A stretch of 64,000 nt of DNA. It comes from Pohlia nutans (lineage: Eukaryota > Streptophyta > Bryopsida > Bryales > Mniaceae). Made by a program: the position numbers and the translations under genes. Where the stretch lies: the NCBI GenBank assembly GCA_022496805.1, contig CM040088.1, forward strand, positions 3,038,001 through 3,102,000, in the 5' to 3' direction. Positions 45,862 to 57,500 of the stretch are shown here, piece after piece; positions within the stretch are counted from its first letter, which is position 1, and each line of letters opens with the position of its first letter. Under the pieces are notes generated by a model. That model was not told the DNA's origin, searched no databases, and saw only the letters and a program-made list of their open reading frames with translations.

Positions 45862-46434
45862 CCCCTAACTGCATGAGCGTCCATTTTTTGGACGATGTAC
45901 AGATTTCATCCATAATTTCTCATCCGTCATGCATTTTTTGCACTGTGGAATTTTTACTGTAGATTCTATGGGAAGTTAGCTTCATGCATATGTGATCCGA
46001 TTAGAAAGGAGATGATTTGTGAAATTTTTATGCCTCATTTCATGTTGTAGTGATTCATCCAAAATTTTGAAGATTTCAGTGTAAAAGTGCTCTAAAAAAA
46101 ATCAACTCATAAAATTAAGCAACCAAAAAATCTTCAAAAATCACTACACTTAGAGTATTACATTTCAACCAATCACAGAGAATTTCATCCACTGATTGTC
46201 AATATCTTATTCGTAATTGAATTACAAAATAATTTTGAATTTCACGTTTCAAATTTTATTCAAAATTATTGGTAATAGCAATCATAGATCTATCCGTATG
46301 GATAGAATCTAAAATTCATAATGTACAACTTTTATTCATATATCAAGTTCAAAATATCCCTCTAAGTTGCATTTTATAATGCATCTTTGCAAAATTGCCG
46401 ACTTTGGAGAGGGCTCTAGGCATTTAGGGGTTAA
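45858..46434 (+). mobile_element. TTAA element family B, 577 bp
   Basis: Left end CCCCTAACTGC with dyad GCGTCCATTTTTTGGACG; right end read inward CCCCTAAATGCC; TTAA at 46431-46434. It is in the same orientation as its neighbour. The closest relative is 10538-11111 (inverted). Confidence 0.93.
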
Positions 46435-46578
46435 AAAGAGAATGCGAATGCAAAAAGCACAGGAAGCTCTGCAACAAAATGGCCTGTCCTTTACGGAGTA
46501 CGGTCTAACGGTGCGCCAACTCCGATCAAAGCGCAGTACTAGTTGCGGGTATACAATGTCGAGAAAATTGGATCCCCA
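46435..46578. other. Unique sequence left of the copia element
   Basis: Higher GC than its surroundings, with a 48-codon plus-strand frame (KAQEALQQNGLSFTEYGLTV) cut by the retrotransposon. Joined across the insertion the frame stops after six more codons. It may be part of an unrecognised transcript; no family seen. Confidence 0.3.
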
Positions 46579-46855
46579 TGTTGGGAGACAAGCATAAATA
46601 CATAGTATAACGAGCATTAACACAAAGTATGAGCATCAAAGAATCAGCCAAAGCTCTATTCCATTAAGATTATATAGGAGTGAAGACAACTAGTTAATTT
46701 GGGTTAAGGTTTAGAGTATGACTGGGTTTACCATCCATTTATCTTATCGCTATCTACCTACAGTGACTTAACTGGTTATTAAGGACCAGTCAGGTAGGTA
46801 TGTTGACTAAGCTGTGGATGGAGAGTGAATGGATGACATTCATCCTGTCTTAACA
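46579..46855 (-). repeat. Copia 3' LTR
   Basis: 277 bp, TGTTGGGAG to TCTTAACA on the plus strand; pairs with 51866-52142 at about 96 percent identity by eye. Confidence 0.97.
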
Positions 46856-46943
46856 CTCCTCCTCGAACGACGATCTTCCTCGTTAAAAAAAACTTCATAA
46901 TGCTGTGAAGGAAAAAGAGTAAAGTCATCGTTCGCCATCTAAT

Positions 46944-48497
46944 TCAGTCTAGTTCAGTGAGGGTCCTCATACCAGCTGCAGTGATGAGCTTGCGGTGCTG
47001 AGGGGCTGGTAGTGCCTTGGTGAGGACGTCGGCGATGTTGTCTGCTGATGCAATCTTCTTGACCTCGATCTGCTTGGTCTCGGTGAGGTCTTGAGTATAG
47101 CCGAAGAGGTGAGGACTGATGTGTTTGACACGGTCGGCTTTGATGAATCCGGAGGAAACTTGCTCGATGCAGGCCGCGTTGTCTTCAAACATGGTCGTGG
47201 GCTTGTCCATTGATGTAAGGCCGCTCATTTGAAGGATGGCATGTCGCATAGTGCGTAGCCAAACGGCTTCGCGGGAGGCCTCGTGGAAGGCGAGTAGTTC
47301 GGCATGATTTGTGGACGTGGTGGTCACGGTCTGCTTGGTGGAGCGCCAGGAGATCGGTGCGGCATTTTTTATGAAGATATAGCCGGTTTGAGACTTGCCT
47401 GAAACAGGGTCCGTCTTGAAGCTAGAGTCGGCGTATTCGATGATGTTGCTTGGAGTATCCTTGCGGAAGTGTAAGCCGAGATCCTCCGTGCCGCGGAGGT
47501 AGCGCAAGAGATGCTTGAGGCCCTGCCAATGCCGGGAGGTTGGTTTCTGACTGTGACGCGCGAGGACGCTGACGGCGAATGAGATGTCGGGTCGAGTGTT
47601 CGTGGCGAGGTACAGTAGAGCTCCAACTGTGGCTAATAACTGCGGTTTGTCGATCTCCTCCTCGTCATCATCTGCTGGTCGGTAGGGATCATCTTGAGTG
47701 CGACTCTTGCCAATCATGGGAGCTGAAAGCGCGTTGGCGTTGTCCATGTTGAATGTGCGGAGTAGTTTCTTCACATATGTTTGTTGATGAAGTAATAAGC
47801 TCCCATCTGCATAATGTTTAATTTGTAGTCCAAGACAATAGGATGTGCGCCCCAACACTTTCATTTCAAACTGTTTGGTTAGTAGGTTTTCCACATGCTT
47901 ACTCAAGGCTGGGATGCCAATAGAGTTTAAGTCATCGACATAGACTGCGAGGATGACAAAACCGGTGGTGTCTTTGAGGACGAAGACACAAGGTAGGGCG
48001 GGGTGAGTTTGGAACTCATGAGAAATCAAGAAGGACTTGAGGTGATGGTACCATGCCCGGCCTGCTTGCTTTAGGCCATAAAGGGCTTTGCATATCCTCA
48101 ATCCAAAGAAGCGCCCGGGCTGTGCGGGTGTAGTGTTTGATAGGAAATCTGGAGGAGGTTTGATGTAAATTTGGGCATCTAAGTCACCGTAGAGATAGGC
48201 TGTGACTACGTCAAGGAGACGGGTTTCTAATGCCATTTGGACTGCTAGACTTAGGAGGTAACGGAAGGATGTGCTATCCATAACAGGAGAATATGTTTGT
48301 TCAAAATCTATCCCGGGTTTTTGTGTGAAACCTTGAGCTACTAACCTCACTTTGAATCTAAGAATGTTACCATGTTCGTCTCGTTTACGAGTGAAGATCA
48401 GTTTGTGTCCTATCGGTTTGGTGATGAGATCGGTGATAAGGGGTCCAAAGACGCCTCGTTTTCTAAGTGATTGGTACTCAGCCTGTAAGGTTTTTTC
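46944..48497 (-). pseudogene. Copia reverse transcriptase and RNase H
   Basis: Minus-strand frame after an in-frame TGA at 48500-48498. RT motifs: RLVAQGFTQKPGIDFEQTY, LYGLKQAGRAWY and the catalytic YVDD (here YVDDLNSIG). RNase H shows the late HAELLAFHEASREAVWLR and EDNAACIE motifs. It ends TAA at 46944. It is in the same frame as integrase, so one point change separates the two parts. Intact downstream of the stop. Confidence 0.93.
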
Positions 48498-49814
48498 TCA
48501 TTGTGGCCAGTCTACACTCTTCTTGGCTTGGTCAAGTGTCATAGGATCTACATTAGGGTTGGTGAGATATGACTCGAAGTCATCCCACGGGATATCAAAG
48601 GGTTGACTATGTTCATCATTCGGGTTGCGGTGGGTGTGCATTGATGCACGGGTTCGGGTTTGCGGGGTGGCATTAAGCTTTCGTTTCTTGGCTGGAGCTA
48701 TTGGAACAGGGTTGCCAGAGCCGGGTACGGGGCTTCTAACTATGCGTGGTCCCGAGTGGAAACCATCGGGGATGTTCTCAGCAAGGTGCTGGAGATTGAG
48801 GAGTTTTCTAACCTCTGAGTCTGCTAATGCTGTGCGAGGATCTGGGTTAAGAGTGAGCGTTTCTAAGTCTTTAAAGTTCAGACTATGATCGGTTTTAGTT
48901 TGAGAGCCGGGGAACTTGTTTACTATGAACTTACAATTCTGAAATCTAGCTTTGTAAATATCGTCACTCCGGGGTAGTTTGTAGCGGATTATGCTAGGAG
49001 AGTCATAACCAAGGTAGATTCCTCGAATTCTATGGGGTATCATGGTGTTCTGTTTGGGATCTGAGATTGGAACCCATACTTCGCATCCGAAGGTGCGTAA
49101 GTGGGCTATGTGAGGGGTTCTACCAGAGCTGAGTTCTAATGGAGTCTGTGTGTGCAGCAGTGTGGGTCTAAGTCTAAGAAGGACTGCTGCATGCAACACG
49201 GCGTGACCCCAAAGAGTGGGAAAAAGATTAGCATGAAAAAGGAGAGGGCGTACTATGAGTTGTATTTTCTTGATGTATGCTTCAGCTAGGCCATTCTGGG
49301 CATGTTCATAAGGTACTGAATAAGTGAGTTCTATCCCTGAGGCTGTACAAAAGTCTTCGAATGTTTGTGATTTAAATTCCATGGCATTGTCCATTCTAAG
49401 AAAACAAATTTGGTTGTCAAGGAAGTGGTTGCAGAACCTAAGGATCATTGCTAAAGTCTTGGGGAATACCATGTTACGGGCTGTAAGAAGTGACACTTCG
49501 GCGTGTCTACCTGAAGCATCAACGAGTACAAAGAAGTACTTGAACTGACCTGACTGGGGAGTGATAGGGCCGCACCAATCGCCGTGGAGACGATACAATG
49601 CCGCTGGCATTTCAGTCCGGAGCTTCCACCGTGATGGCTGCCTGATGAGCTTCCCTTGAATGCACGCTACGCATTCCTCCACGCGCTCCGCATCACTCGT
49701 ACATAGGTCATGACCAGTCAAGATGGGAATCATTTTCCGCATCATGGTCGTCCCGGGGTGCCCCAACCGGCGATGCCAAATGTTGGCTTTGGAGTTGGTG
49801 GCTAGAAAAGAGGC
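48498..49814 (-). pseudogene. Copia integrase
   Basis: The GAG-pre-integrase zinc-binding segment (WHRRLGHPG and CVACIQGK) starts just after an in-frame TAG at 49817-49815. The catalytic core follows, with Asp in HGDWCGP, Asp in RMDNAMEF and Glu in QNGLAEAYIK, then the conserved LRTFGCEVWV region. It ends at TGA 48500-48498, where a tryptophan codon is usual for the linker to RT. Confidence 0.92.
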
Positions 49815-50718
49815 CTAGGCACCCCCCAGGGATAGGCGTGCGTGACACTCGTGTCGGTGTTCACTGGCCTCTTCCTCACCTTTGCAAGGGGGGCTAGCTT
49901 GCATGATGCAAAGCTCATATAGGCCGTTGGCTGCCGCATGTGCGGTGGCGAAGCCGCGGCCCTCGCCTAAGCTCGAGGACCTCTTCATCGTTTTCCACCG
50001 CAGTAGAAACGTGGATGTCATTAGACCGTAGGTCACGGTAGCTGATCAGGCTCCGAGGGGCGTCCGGGGCGTACATAGCCCTTTTGCAGATGAGGGGGGC
50101 TCCCCCGGGCAGAATCACAATTGCCCGGCCCTCACGAAACTTGAAGTTTCGTTTGCCGGCGATTGTGACTATGTCACAAGTTTGCCACGGCTCATTTTGA
50201 GTTTTGAACTCAAAGTGTGCCTGGTCTTGCAAAATGGTATGAGTGGAGGCGCTGTCAAGCAGAGCAATTTTAGCTTTGTTGGCAGACGCGCTACTCTGAA
50301 CCATGTACATTTCGGGGTCTAACTCGCAAAGTGTGGGAGAAGGAGCATCGAGGGTGTGAGTTTCCCTCTTTCCTTCCCTCAATGACTGCAGCTCCTTGTA
50401 CATTGCAATGACATAACTAGAAGCACGACAGTCCTTAGCATAATGACCCTTTCTGCCGCATTTATGACAAGCTCCCTTCTCTATTTTTCTCGACGACTGA
50501 GAGGACCGGTCGATTCTGGTCTGATTCGCGTACCTTTGGGGTTTGGAAGATCGGTTCCACGTGTGCTTGGGCTTCCAATTTCCCTTTGGCTTCCGGCGTG
50601 GTGCGTCGGAGATGTGGGACTCCCTGCTTGGATTGCCCGACTTCGGGTGTGGCGTAGGTGCCGAGCTGGTTGCCTTGAGCGGGTTCTGGACTTCGCTGTT
50701 GTGACCTTGACTCTGCAT
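49815..50718 (-). pseudogene. Copia gag C-terminus and protease
   Basis: CCHC zinc knuckle CHKCGRKGHYAKDC (about 50475-50430) lies after a basic linker. The aspartic protease follows, with DSASTHTIL at about 50250 in place of the common DSGAT. The frame shifts near 49980 into the integrase frame. The frame upstream (gag N-terminus) differs, with the change near 50715. Confidence 0.9.
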
Positions 50719-51301
50719 TCTTGAGGAGCAGTTGTTGCTGCTTTTCAGCTAACAGAAGGTAGGACATGAGTTCGGAATGTGTAGTAAACTTCATGTTGCG
50801 ATACTGTTGAGCCAAAATTGCACAAGCAGGAGGAAAAGTAGAGAGGGTCTTATCGATCATCTCGGTGTCGTTGATGGTGTCGCCACAGAGCCGGAGTTGG
50901 GCTACAATGCGGTGAAGTTTGGAGTTGAATGTGAGGAAATTTGGGAAATCCATCACGCGGAGGCCGATCCAGTCGCTCCGGGCTTGTGGCAGAAAAATGG
51001 TCTCTTCATGCTTGAATCGTGCCGCCAGCGCTGCCCATAATTCGGCAGGATCCTCGACTTGGATATACTGCTGTCGAAGTGAAGAATCGAGGTGCCGGCG
51101 CAAGATGAGTAGTGTATGCCATTTGTGTGAAGTTGGGATCTCCCCCTCGTGTGCAAGCGCAATCATGGGGTCGAGTTCCTCTGCACGCAAGTATGCACGC
51201 ATGTTGATGTTCCACCCTAAATAATTGGATCCATCTGGCTCGAGCGGATCGAAAAAGAGAGGATGTGTTCGAGTCTCGCGGGGTTGGCATTGCGTGGCCA
51301 T
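50700..51301 (-). pseudogene. Copia gag N-terminal region
   Basis: ATG at 51301. It has a UBN2/gag-like domain: FDPLEPDGSNYLGWNINM, then HLDSSLRQQYIQVEDPAELW and the LLLAEKQQQLLLK tail. The frame is lost near 50715. Confidence 0.9.
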
Positions 51302-51359
51302 GACTATAGAGATGCTGTAGAAGGAGGAGAAAAGAACAAAAGGAGGGTGACGGAGAGCA

Positions 51360-51830
51360 ATAACAAGGGCTATAAAGAGTTACAAAAGGCTATATCAGAA
51401 GAGTAAAAGCAAGAGCTACAAAAAGCTACAAAAAGCTATATCAGAAGAGTAAGAGAAAGAGCTACAAAAAGCTATATCAAAAGAGCAAGAGGAATAGCTT
51501 CAAAGAGCTACAAAAAGCTATATCAGAAGAGTAAGAGCAAGAGCTACAAAAAGCTATATCAAAAGAGCAAGAGGAATAGCTTCAAAGAGCTACAAAAAGT
51601 TACATCAGAAGAGTAAGAGCAAGAGCTACAAAGAACTACAAAAAGCTATATCAAAAGAGCAAGAGCAAGAGCTACAAAGAGCTACAAAAAGCTATATCAA
51701 AAGAGCAAGAGCAAGAGCTACAAAGAGCTACAAAAAGCTATATCAAAAGAGCAAGAGCAAGAGCTACAAAAAGCTACAAAAAGCTATATCAAAAGAGCAA
51801 GAGGAATAGCTTCAAAGAGCTATGGTGGAA
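51360..51830. repeat. Tandem repeats in the copia leader
   Basis: About ten imperfect units of 30-48 bp (GAGCTACAAAAAGCTATATC, then AAAAGAGCAAGAGCAA). They lie between the 5' LTR and gag, in the untranslated leader where packaging signals usually reside. Confidence 0.93.
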
Positions 51831-51865
51831 GAGCTATGGTGGAAGAGCTAACGGTGCTGATAACG

Positions 51866-52142
51866 TGTTGGGAGACAAGCATAAATACAAAGTATAACAA
51901 GCATGAACACAAAGTATGAGCATCAAAGAATCAACCAAAGCTCTATTCCATTAAGATTATATAGGGGTGAAGACAACTAGTTAACTCGGGTTAAGGTTTA
52001 GAGTATGACTGGGTTTACCATCCATCTATCTTATCGCTATCTACCTACTGTAACTTAACTGGTTATTAAGGACCAGTCAGGTAGGTATGCTGACTAAGCT
52101 GTGGATGGAGAGTGAATGGATGACATTCATCCTGTCTTAACA
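51866..52142 (-). repeat. Copia 5' LTR
   Basis: 277 bp; on the minus strand runs TGTTAAGACAGG to CTCCCAACA. The promoter of the element should lie here. Confidence 0.97.
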
Positions 52143-52147
52143 CCCCA

Positions 52148-53443
52148 GACCACTCGGGACTGAGGCAGAACTTCCGGCTGTAATCAGCCAACTGGTGCGT
52201 CAATCCAGTGTTTGCCCAATGGCACGCTCGTTGATAGTGAATTTTGTAATTGCAATTATATACAGAAGCTCATCTTACGAGTAAATCGTACAGCTGCGGG
52301 AATCGTTTTCCACTCTCACCTTCATGCCCTCTCTCGTGCGTCGCGTTATTCTTCCCCCCACCCCCCCCCTACGAACTTCCGGAGTAGAGTTTACGCAATG
52401 CAAACCAACTCAGTTCTGCATAATTGCAAAAATTGTTGCGAAAATCAAATCTCTATCACAAAACTTGCACCAAAGATTATCAAGCTATCGGAGAGAACAA
52501 AACTATGGTATGGTATATAAAACCAATTACTACATCGATCGGAGAGATGAAGAAAACATAAGCTCGTGGATCTCTGTTTGCTGTCAAAGTTACACACTTC
52601 TGTTGTGTGCACAATTGCAGTGAGGGGCGCACACAAAACTCAGTCAAATTTCACGACAAACCCCAAACCGTGAATTACAACCAAACTCACCTTCATACGA
52701 CAGTAATGAGCCAATGGCCAAAGCAACAAACCGCAGCAAGAGATTCGGTACCAGCAATCACTCCCCAAGCCATCTGCGACACAGACAGCTATGCAAACTT
52801 TTAGCACCCCCTTACGAAACCCTACAATGGGATCCCAATTCCTAGGTTTGGGAACTCTTGTCCCTCCCTCGAATCTTCATCGCCGCATACAACAAACAAC
52901 ACGAAAAGATGGACTCACCCTTCTGATTGAACAAAGCGTGACTTGATGGAGAATGGGCAGGCCGAGGATTTCAGTGGTGATGGAACTCCTGTAGGGTTTC
53001 AGAAAGTAATTCATAAAAGAAAAATTAAAAAAAAATTAGAAAGTATAATTTGACACAAATAATTGTCACTAAATATAGATACAATGTTAAATCATGTGTT
53101 GCATATAATAACAAATTATATGTCAGAATTTTATTTTAACACAAAGGGAATAACAACCTATATATAACAATGAATTATCATTTTTGCAACTTTTTGGAAG
53201 TTTTTCTAATAAGTAACAATGAGATCATTGATTTTTCCTCCTATGTGTGAAATTATATAAACTTTATAAGTTAGTTCTTGATATTAGTAGATTTTCATGC
53301 ACGATGATTAAATATTCATTAGAAGAACCACCAAAAATGAAGACATGTTCTCTAAAAGGAAAATTTGGCATGGGTGGTTTAGATTGTGTTTGAATGCAAC
53401 ATCACCAAGAATTTCACTTGTGCACCATATTTTGAGCAATTTT
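52148..53443 (-). other. Possible non-coding or unrecognised transcript
   Basis: No protein family seen. On the minus strand good splice signals occur (donor GTGAGTCC near 52918, acceptor GTGTCGCAG near 52776, donor GTGAGTTTGG near 52692), and GC is raised. A transcribed region whose body was cut by the copia insertion is possible. Frames between these sites are short. The left part (53010-53443) is AT-rich and empty. Confidence 0.25.
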
Positions 53444-54402
53444 TTAACCCTTACATGTCAAAGCAAGCCCCACGGGAATGTTTTGAGAGAATAATGAAGA
53501 AAAAGTGGATTTTCTCAACCAAAATTGAAATGGATTGGGGCTTTAAAAAGCTAATGTCAAAGCAAGGCTAGATTCCCAGGCGGAATTGAAGATCATCAAC
53601 GGGGGGGTTGGAGAGAAAGGAGGTGGTGTTCGGGTAGCATAGACAAACAAGCAAATGGCATTGTGTAGTGATTGTGCATGCAAGTGTGCAATCCCGCAAT
53701 TAGAATAAAAAAAAAATAGTCTGCTTGACATTGCCACCTCATATGATGATACATGTCAAATGAGGATGGGCTAACACAGCATGAATTTCCTCAAAAACGC
53801 ATTGCATGGCCACAAACATTGATGACCAAATTATATTTCTTTTTTAATATTGACAGGCCTACCAAGGATTCGAGGCCTCCCCATGTTTATTTTTTTGTTT
53901 TTTGTTTTTTGTTTTTTTTTTTTTTTTTTGGACAAGAAGTAAAAGAACTTCAAATTCCTTCAGGCTGCCCTGAACTAAGGTAAGATGTCCTAAAACCACC
54001 AACTTAAGAAATATGGCCTCATTTCAACAAGGTTATTTATGAGAAATATTTTTCGATCATTTGGAAGAAGATTTCTCACAGAATGCACAAATTTTTGCAA
54101 TTTAATTCCCAATATTCAAATTGATACAAATTTTCAAAGTGAAAAGAACTTCGTGACCCAAATCAGACCTCTAGGTTTCCCCATGTCCACACCATGTGGT
54201 ACTAATTTTCACTGATTATGATACCCAAAACCACCAACTATTTCTTCGCAATGCTTGGCATGCCATTGGTCTACTTGAATAGTGAAATTGGTGGTTTTGA
54301 GTCTCAACTATGGTAGCCCCAAGAAAGGTCTACATGTCATAATTGGGGGAGGTGGTGGTTTTAGGACATCCTACCTTACACCCAATGACGTTTAAGGGTT
54401 AA
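53444..54402. mobile_element. TTAA element family H with an internal MITE
   Basis: TTAA-bounded; ends CCCTTACATGTC and, from the right, CCCTTAAACGTC. Without the internal MITE (53978-54376) its length would be about 560 bp, like most other TTAA elements. It sits about 110 bp past the TPR gene stop. Confidence 0.85.
53978..54376. mobile_element. TA-flanked MITE, 399 bp
   Basis: Ends AGGTAAGATGTCCTAAAACC and its inverted partner (GGTTTTAGGACATCCTACCT), with TA on both sides, as expected for a Tc1/mariner-type miniature element. Confidence 0.85.
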
Positions 54403-54510
54403 GCGACACTGTGGAGAGGCGACAGGCTTTTTGTTAGGATGCTGAACTTCAAATTCATTTCCAACTTCAGTCCAACACCCAAACTCTGTTGGGTTCAATT
54501 GCTAAATTTG

Positions 54511-57500
54511 TTAACTCTTAAACATGCCACCGAAGATGTCCCTTCTAGACATATCCGGTTTGGGCGTGTCAACATCCTCTCCTCCGTGTTCAGCACTTAT
54601 CTTTGCTAACCTCATAAAAAAGGGTTCAATTTCATCTACTCTTTCTAACTTATCTAAAAGCATAATCATCAATTGCAAGGTGAGAGCAATCTCTGGACTA
54701 TCAGCACCCAGTTGTTTCTCTTGAATGGCTAACACTCGCTTCATCAACATCAGCGCTTCCTCGAACCTTCCGATAGAGTGCAAAATGGACGCCAAGCAGT
54801 TGCATGCTTCCCCTGTACAAGGATCAAATTGCATTACTACTTTGCATGCGAAGCTCCTAAACAGGTGCTAGACATAAGCGCATGTGCTGAATCAGTTGTA
54901 CATGGATACCAGCCTGGAAGGCATATTCTATAATGCTGTTCAAATACTGGCACTTAAAAAAACCTTAACATTAACCCCTAAGCGTCTAAGGTGACTAGAA
55001 TGGTCACCATGTTTTATTTAACAGTTTTGAGTAGGTCCTATTGGACTTCCTCGTGTTCGAATTTATTTGCTTTTTGACCAACACATGTAATGATCTTCGC
55101 TAGTTCTAGTCATATAAAATTTGGTCCCATCTGAATTATATTTTTCACAATATGATCAATTGGATTTGTCATTTTAAAACTGTGAATCCTTGGTCCTTTT
55201 AAGGGTTAATGAGCCAGTCACCAGGCAGGTTTGGAAAAGGAGACTTACCAACAATTGCATTATCAGAACCAAATGCAGCCTCACGGATGTGTAGTGCTTG
55301 GCGAGCAAGTGGTTCAGCTTCATACTGCCGACCTAGATGGTGCAAGGCTGTTGCCAAGCACTCTAATGGCACTGAGACTTGCGGAGCATTTGGGCCCAGG
55401 TTGGCAGTTGTTAACTTCAAACTGCGTCGCAGTAGTGGCACGCACTTTTCATATTTACCAGATACAGCATATGATGTGGCCAAATTCTGAAGATGTCCCA
55501 CCAGAGCAGGGTCGTTGGGGCCAACTACTCGTTCCTTTGCAAGCAGGTTTTTCCCCCATAATTCCTCTGCTTCGTCATGCCTATGGATAAGGGAAAAACC
55601 CTCTCAGATATTGCTTACGCACAAAAGAAGAGAAGAAAATGTAACGGGTTTTAGAGACTCAATATACCTTTCTAAAATATTGAGCAACTCAGCCAGATCT
55701 GTGCGTACTGTCTCCAATGATGGATCGTCATCCATAAACTTGGTGCATCCCTCCATAATTTGCAATCCCTCCCGATACAAGGAAACGGAATTGTCGACCG
55801 CACCTGGACAAGGACAGCATGTTTTAGAACACGAGCACATTGTAGAGTCCAGAAGAAATATCTCTTGACGTTCAAACGTTCTATAAAGAAAATATATATT
55901 CAAAATTACATGTCCACACGCGAAAAAAGACGGTTTGAAAATTTTGTGCAAGCATGGGCACTTTTGGGTTCAGCAATTTTCATGATTTACCTCTCGCAGC
56001 TTTTGCCCGAGCCAGAGCACATTTTGCAATTCCCACTCTCCCATCGCGCGAACCAAATGTTTGCTCCACAAGCTTCAGCGCTCTGCAGCACCAGATATTC
56101 TTCGACATAAGGATACATACAATTACTTCTAATAAACTTGGACTGATGAGAGGCATACATAGAAACGACCCAAATTTCACTATGCCATACCTAAGCATAG
56201 CAAGTTCAGCTTCATCAACCCTCCCTTCTTCCAGGAGACAATGCCCTAAATGTGAAAGCGGAAGTGCCAGTGATTCATCAGTAGGGCCTCTGTTTTTCTC
56301 TATAAGCAGCAGCACTCTTTTGTAGACCTCGATGGCCCTGATAGTGTCGTCCATGTCAGTTAATGTGGTGGCCAGTCCCAGAAGTGTCTGTACTATCAAT
56401 GGGCTTTCTTCTCCTGCAGAAAAAAAAAAAAACAAAAAACAAAACAGACAGAACAAATTGAAGTTAGTCCCTACGTCTTTTACTCAAAAGAGGATTCAAT
56501 CCAACAAAATACCAAGGATTCGTAATCAGTGTGCTAGGCTTAACTTCAAAATTTCTAGTTTTTCTGTTACAGGCATGAACCATGCAACATTTCAGACAGT
56601 AGAATATCCGCAAAAATACTACATCAGTTATCATCAGAACACCTGGGAGTCAGTTTCTATGAAAGGTGTTCACCTAGTAGATGCTCTTGAATTTCAACAC
56701 TCTTGAGATAAAACGGTAGCGCTTCCCCAGGCTTGCCTAATGCTGTATACATGCTTCCCATATGCTCTAATACCCTGTCCATAAGCGGTTGCTTTGAATC
56801 GATCCCAACAAGCTCCATTAAATCTTTGGCCTGTAGGCATGCAAAAGCTGCAGTTTTAAAGTAGAACTGAGAGTGGCATGCACAGTCTACACGAACAGAA
56901 TAGAAGCAGACACAAAGAACCACTGTGTATCCAAAACGATTTACAAGCTAGGTTAAATAGAACTTGTTAACATACATTGCGAGACGACAATACGGCTGAA
57001 TCCTCGTATTAACATGCTAGTAGAAAAGATCTCTGCGGATATATGAAGATGTAAACAAACCTGTTCTAACAAACATTCTGCCTCCTCAAATTCGCCCATA
57101 CACAAACGTAGCTGCGCCAAGACGTCCAGCATGGCGATTTGCTCCATAGATTGGTACCCAGATTCACGCTGCTCCACAACAACTTCATGATTGGCTTCTA
57201 TCAACTCACGGGCAGTATCCTCATCTCCTTCTTCTATAAGTTTGATTACTTGCCCATAAAGCTCTTGCAGCTGTCCCTGCAGGTCAAGGACTTCGTTTGC
57301 AAGTCCAGTTATCTCTTTACTGCTCTCAGAATCCCTGCTTCAGAGGAAAAAGGGCCATTAATATGGGGCCTCAACCAACCCAATAACCACGTTCGCTGGA
57401 TTTTAAATCGGTCAATCAGTCGCTCACAACGATGCTACTGATCATGTTACACTTTGACAAACCAATAGTGAAGGAATCCAATACATGAAGAAAAAAGCAA

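Larger units (their letters stand above)
46579..52142 (-). mobile_element. Ty1/copia LTR retrotransposon, complete but inactivated
   Basis: 5564 bp, flanked by CCCCA on both sides (46574-46578 and 52143-52147). It has 277-bp LTRs, a long leader with tandem repeats, then gag, protease, integrase, reverse transcriptase and RNase H in copia order. A polypurine tract (CGAGGAGGAG on the minus strand) abuts the 3' LTR. The sequence next to the 5' LTR (CGTTATCAGCAC) shares only TATCAG with the usual initiator-Met primer site. Two frame changes and two nonsense codons disable the polyprotein. The LTRs differ at about 11 of 277 positions, so the insertion is not very recent. Confidence 0.97.

Noticed and set aside
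51360..51830. Regularly spaced repeats resembling an array such as CRISPR
   Set aside because: There are no unique spacers; the units are contiguous and degenerate, and lie in a retrotransposon leader of a eukaryotic genome.
52692..52776. Short minus-strand exon starting with ATG between good splice sites
   Set aside because: The frame stops after 26 codons and joins no recognisable partner; not called as a gene.
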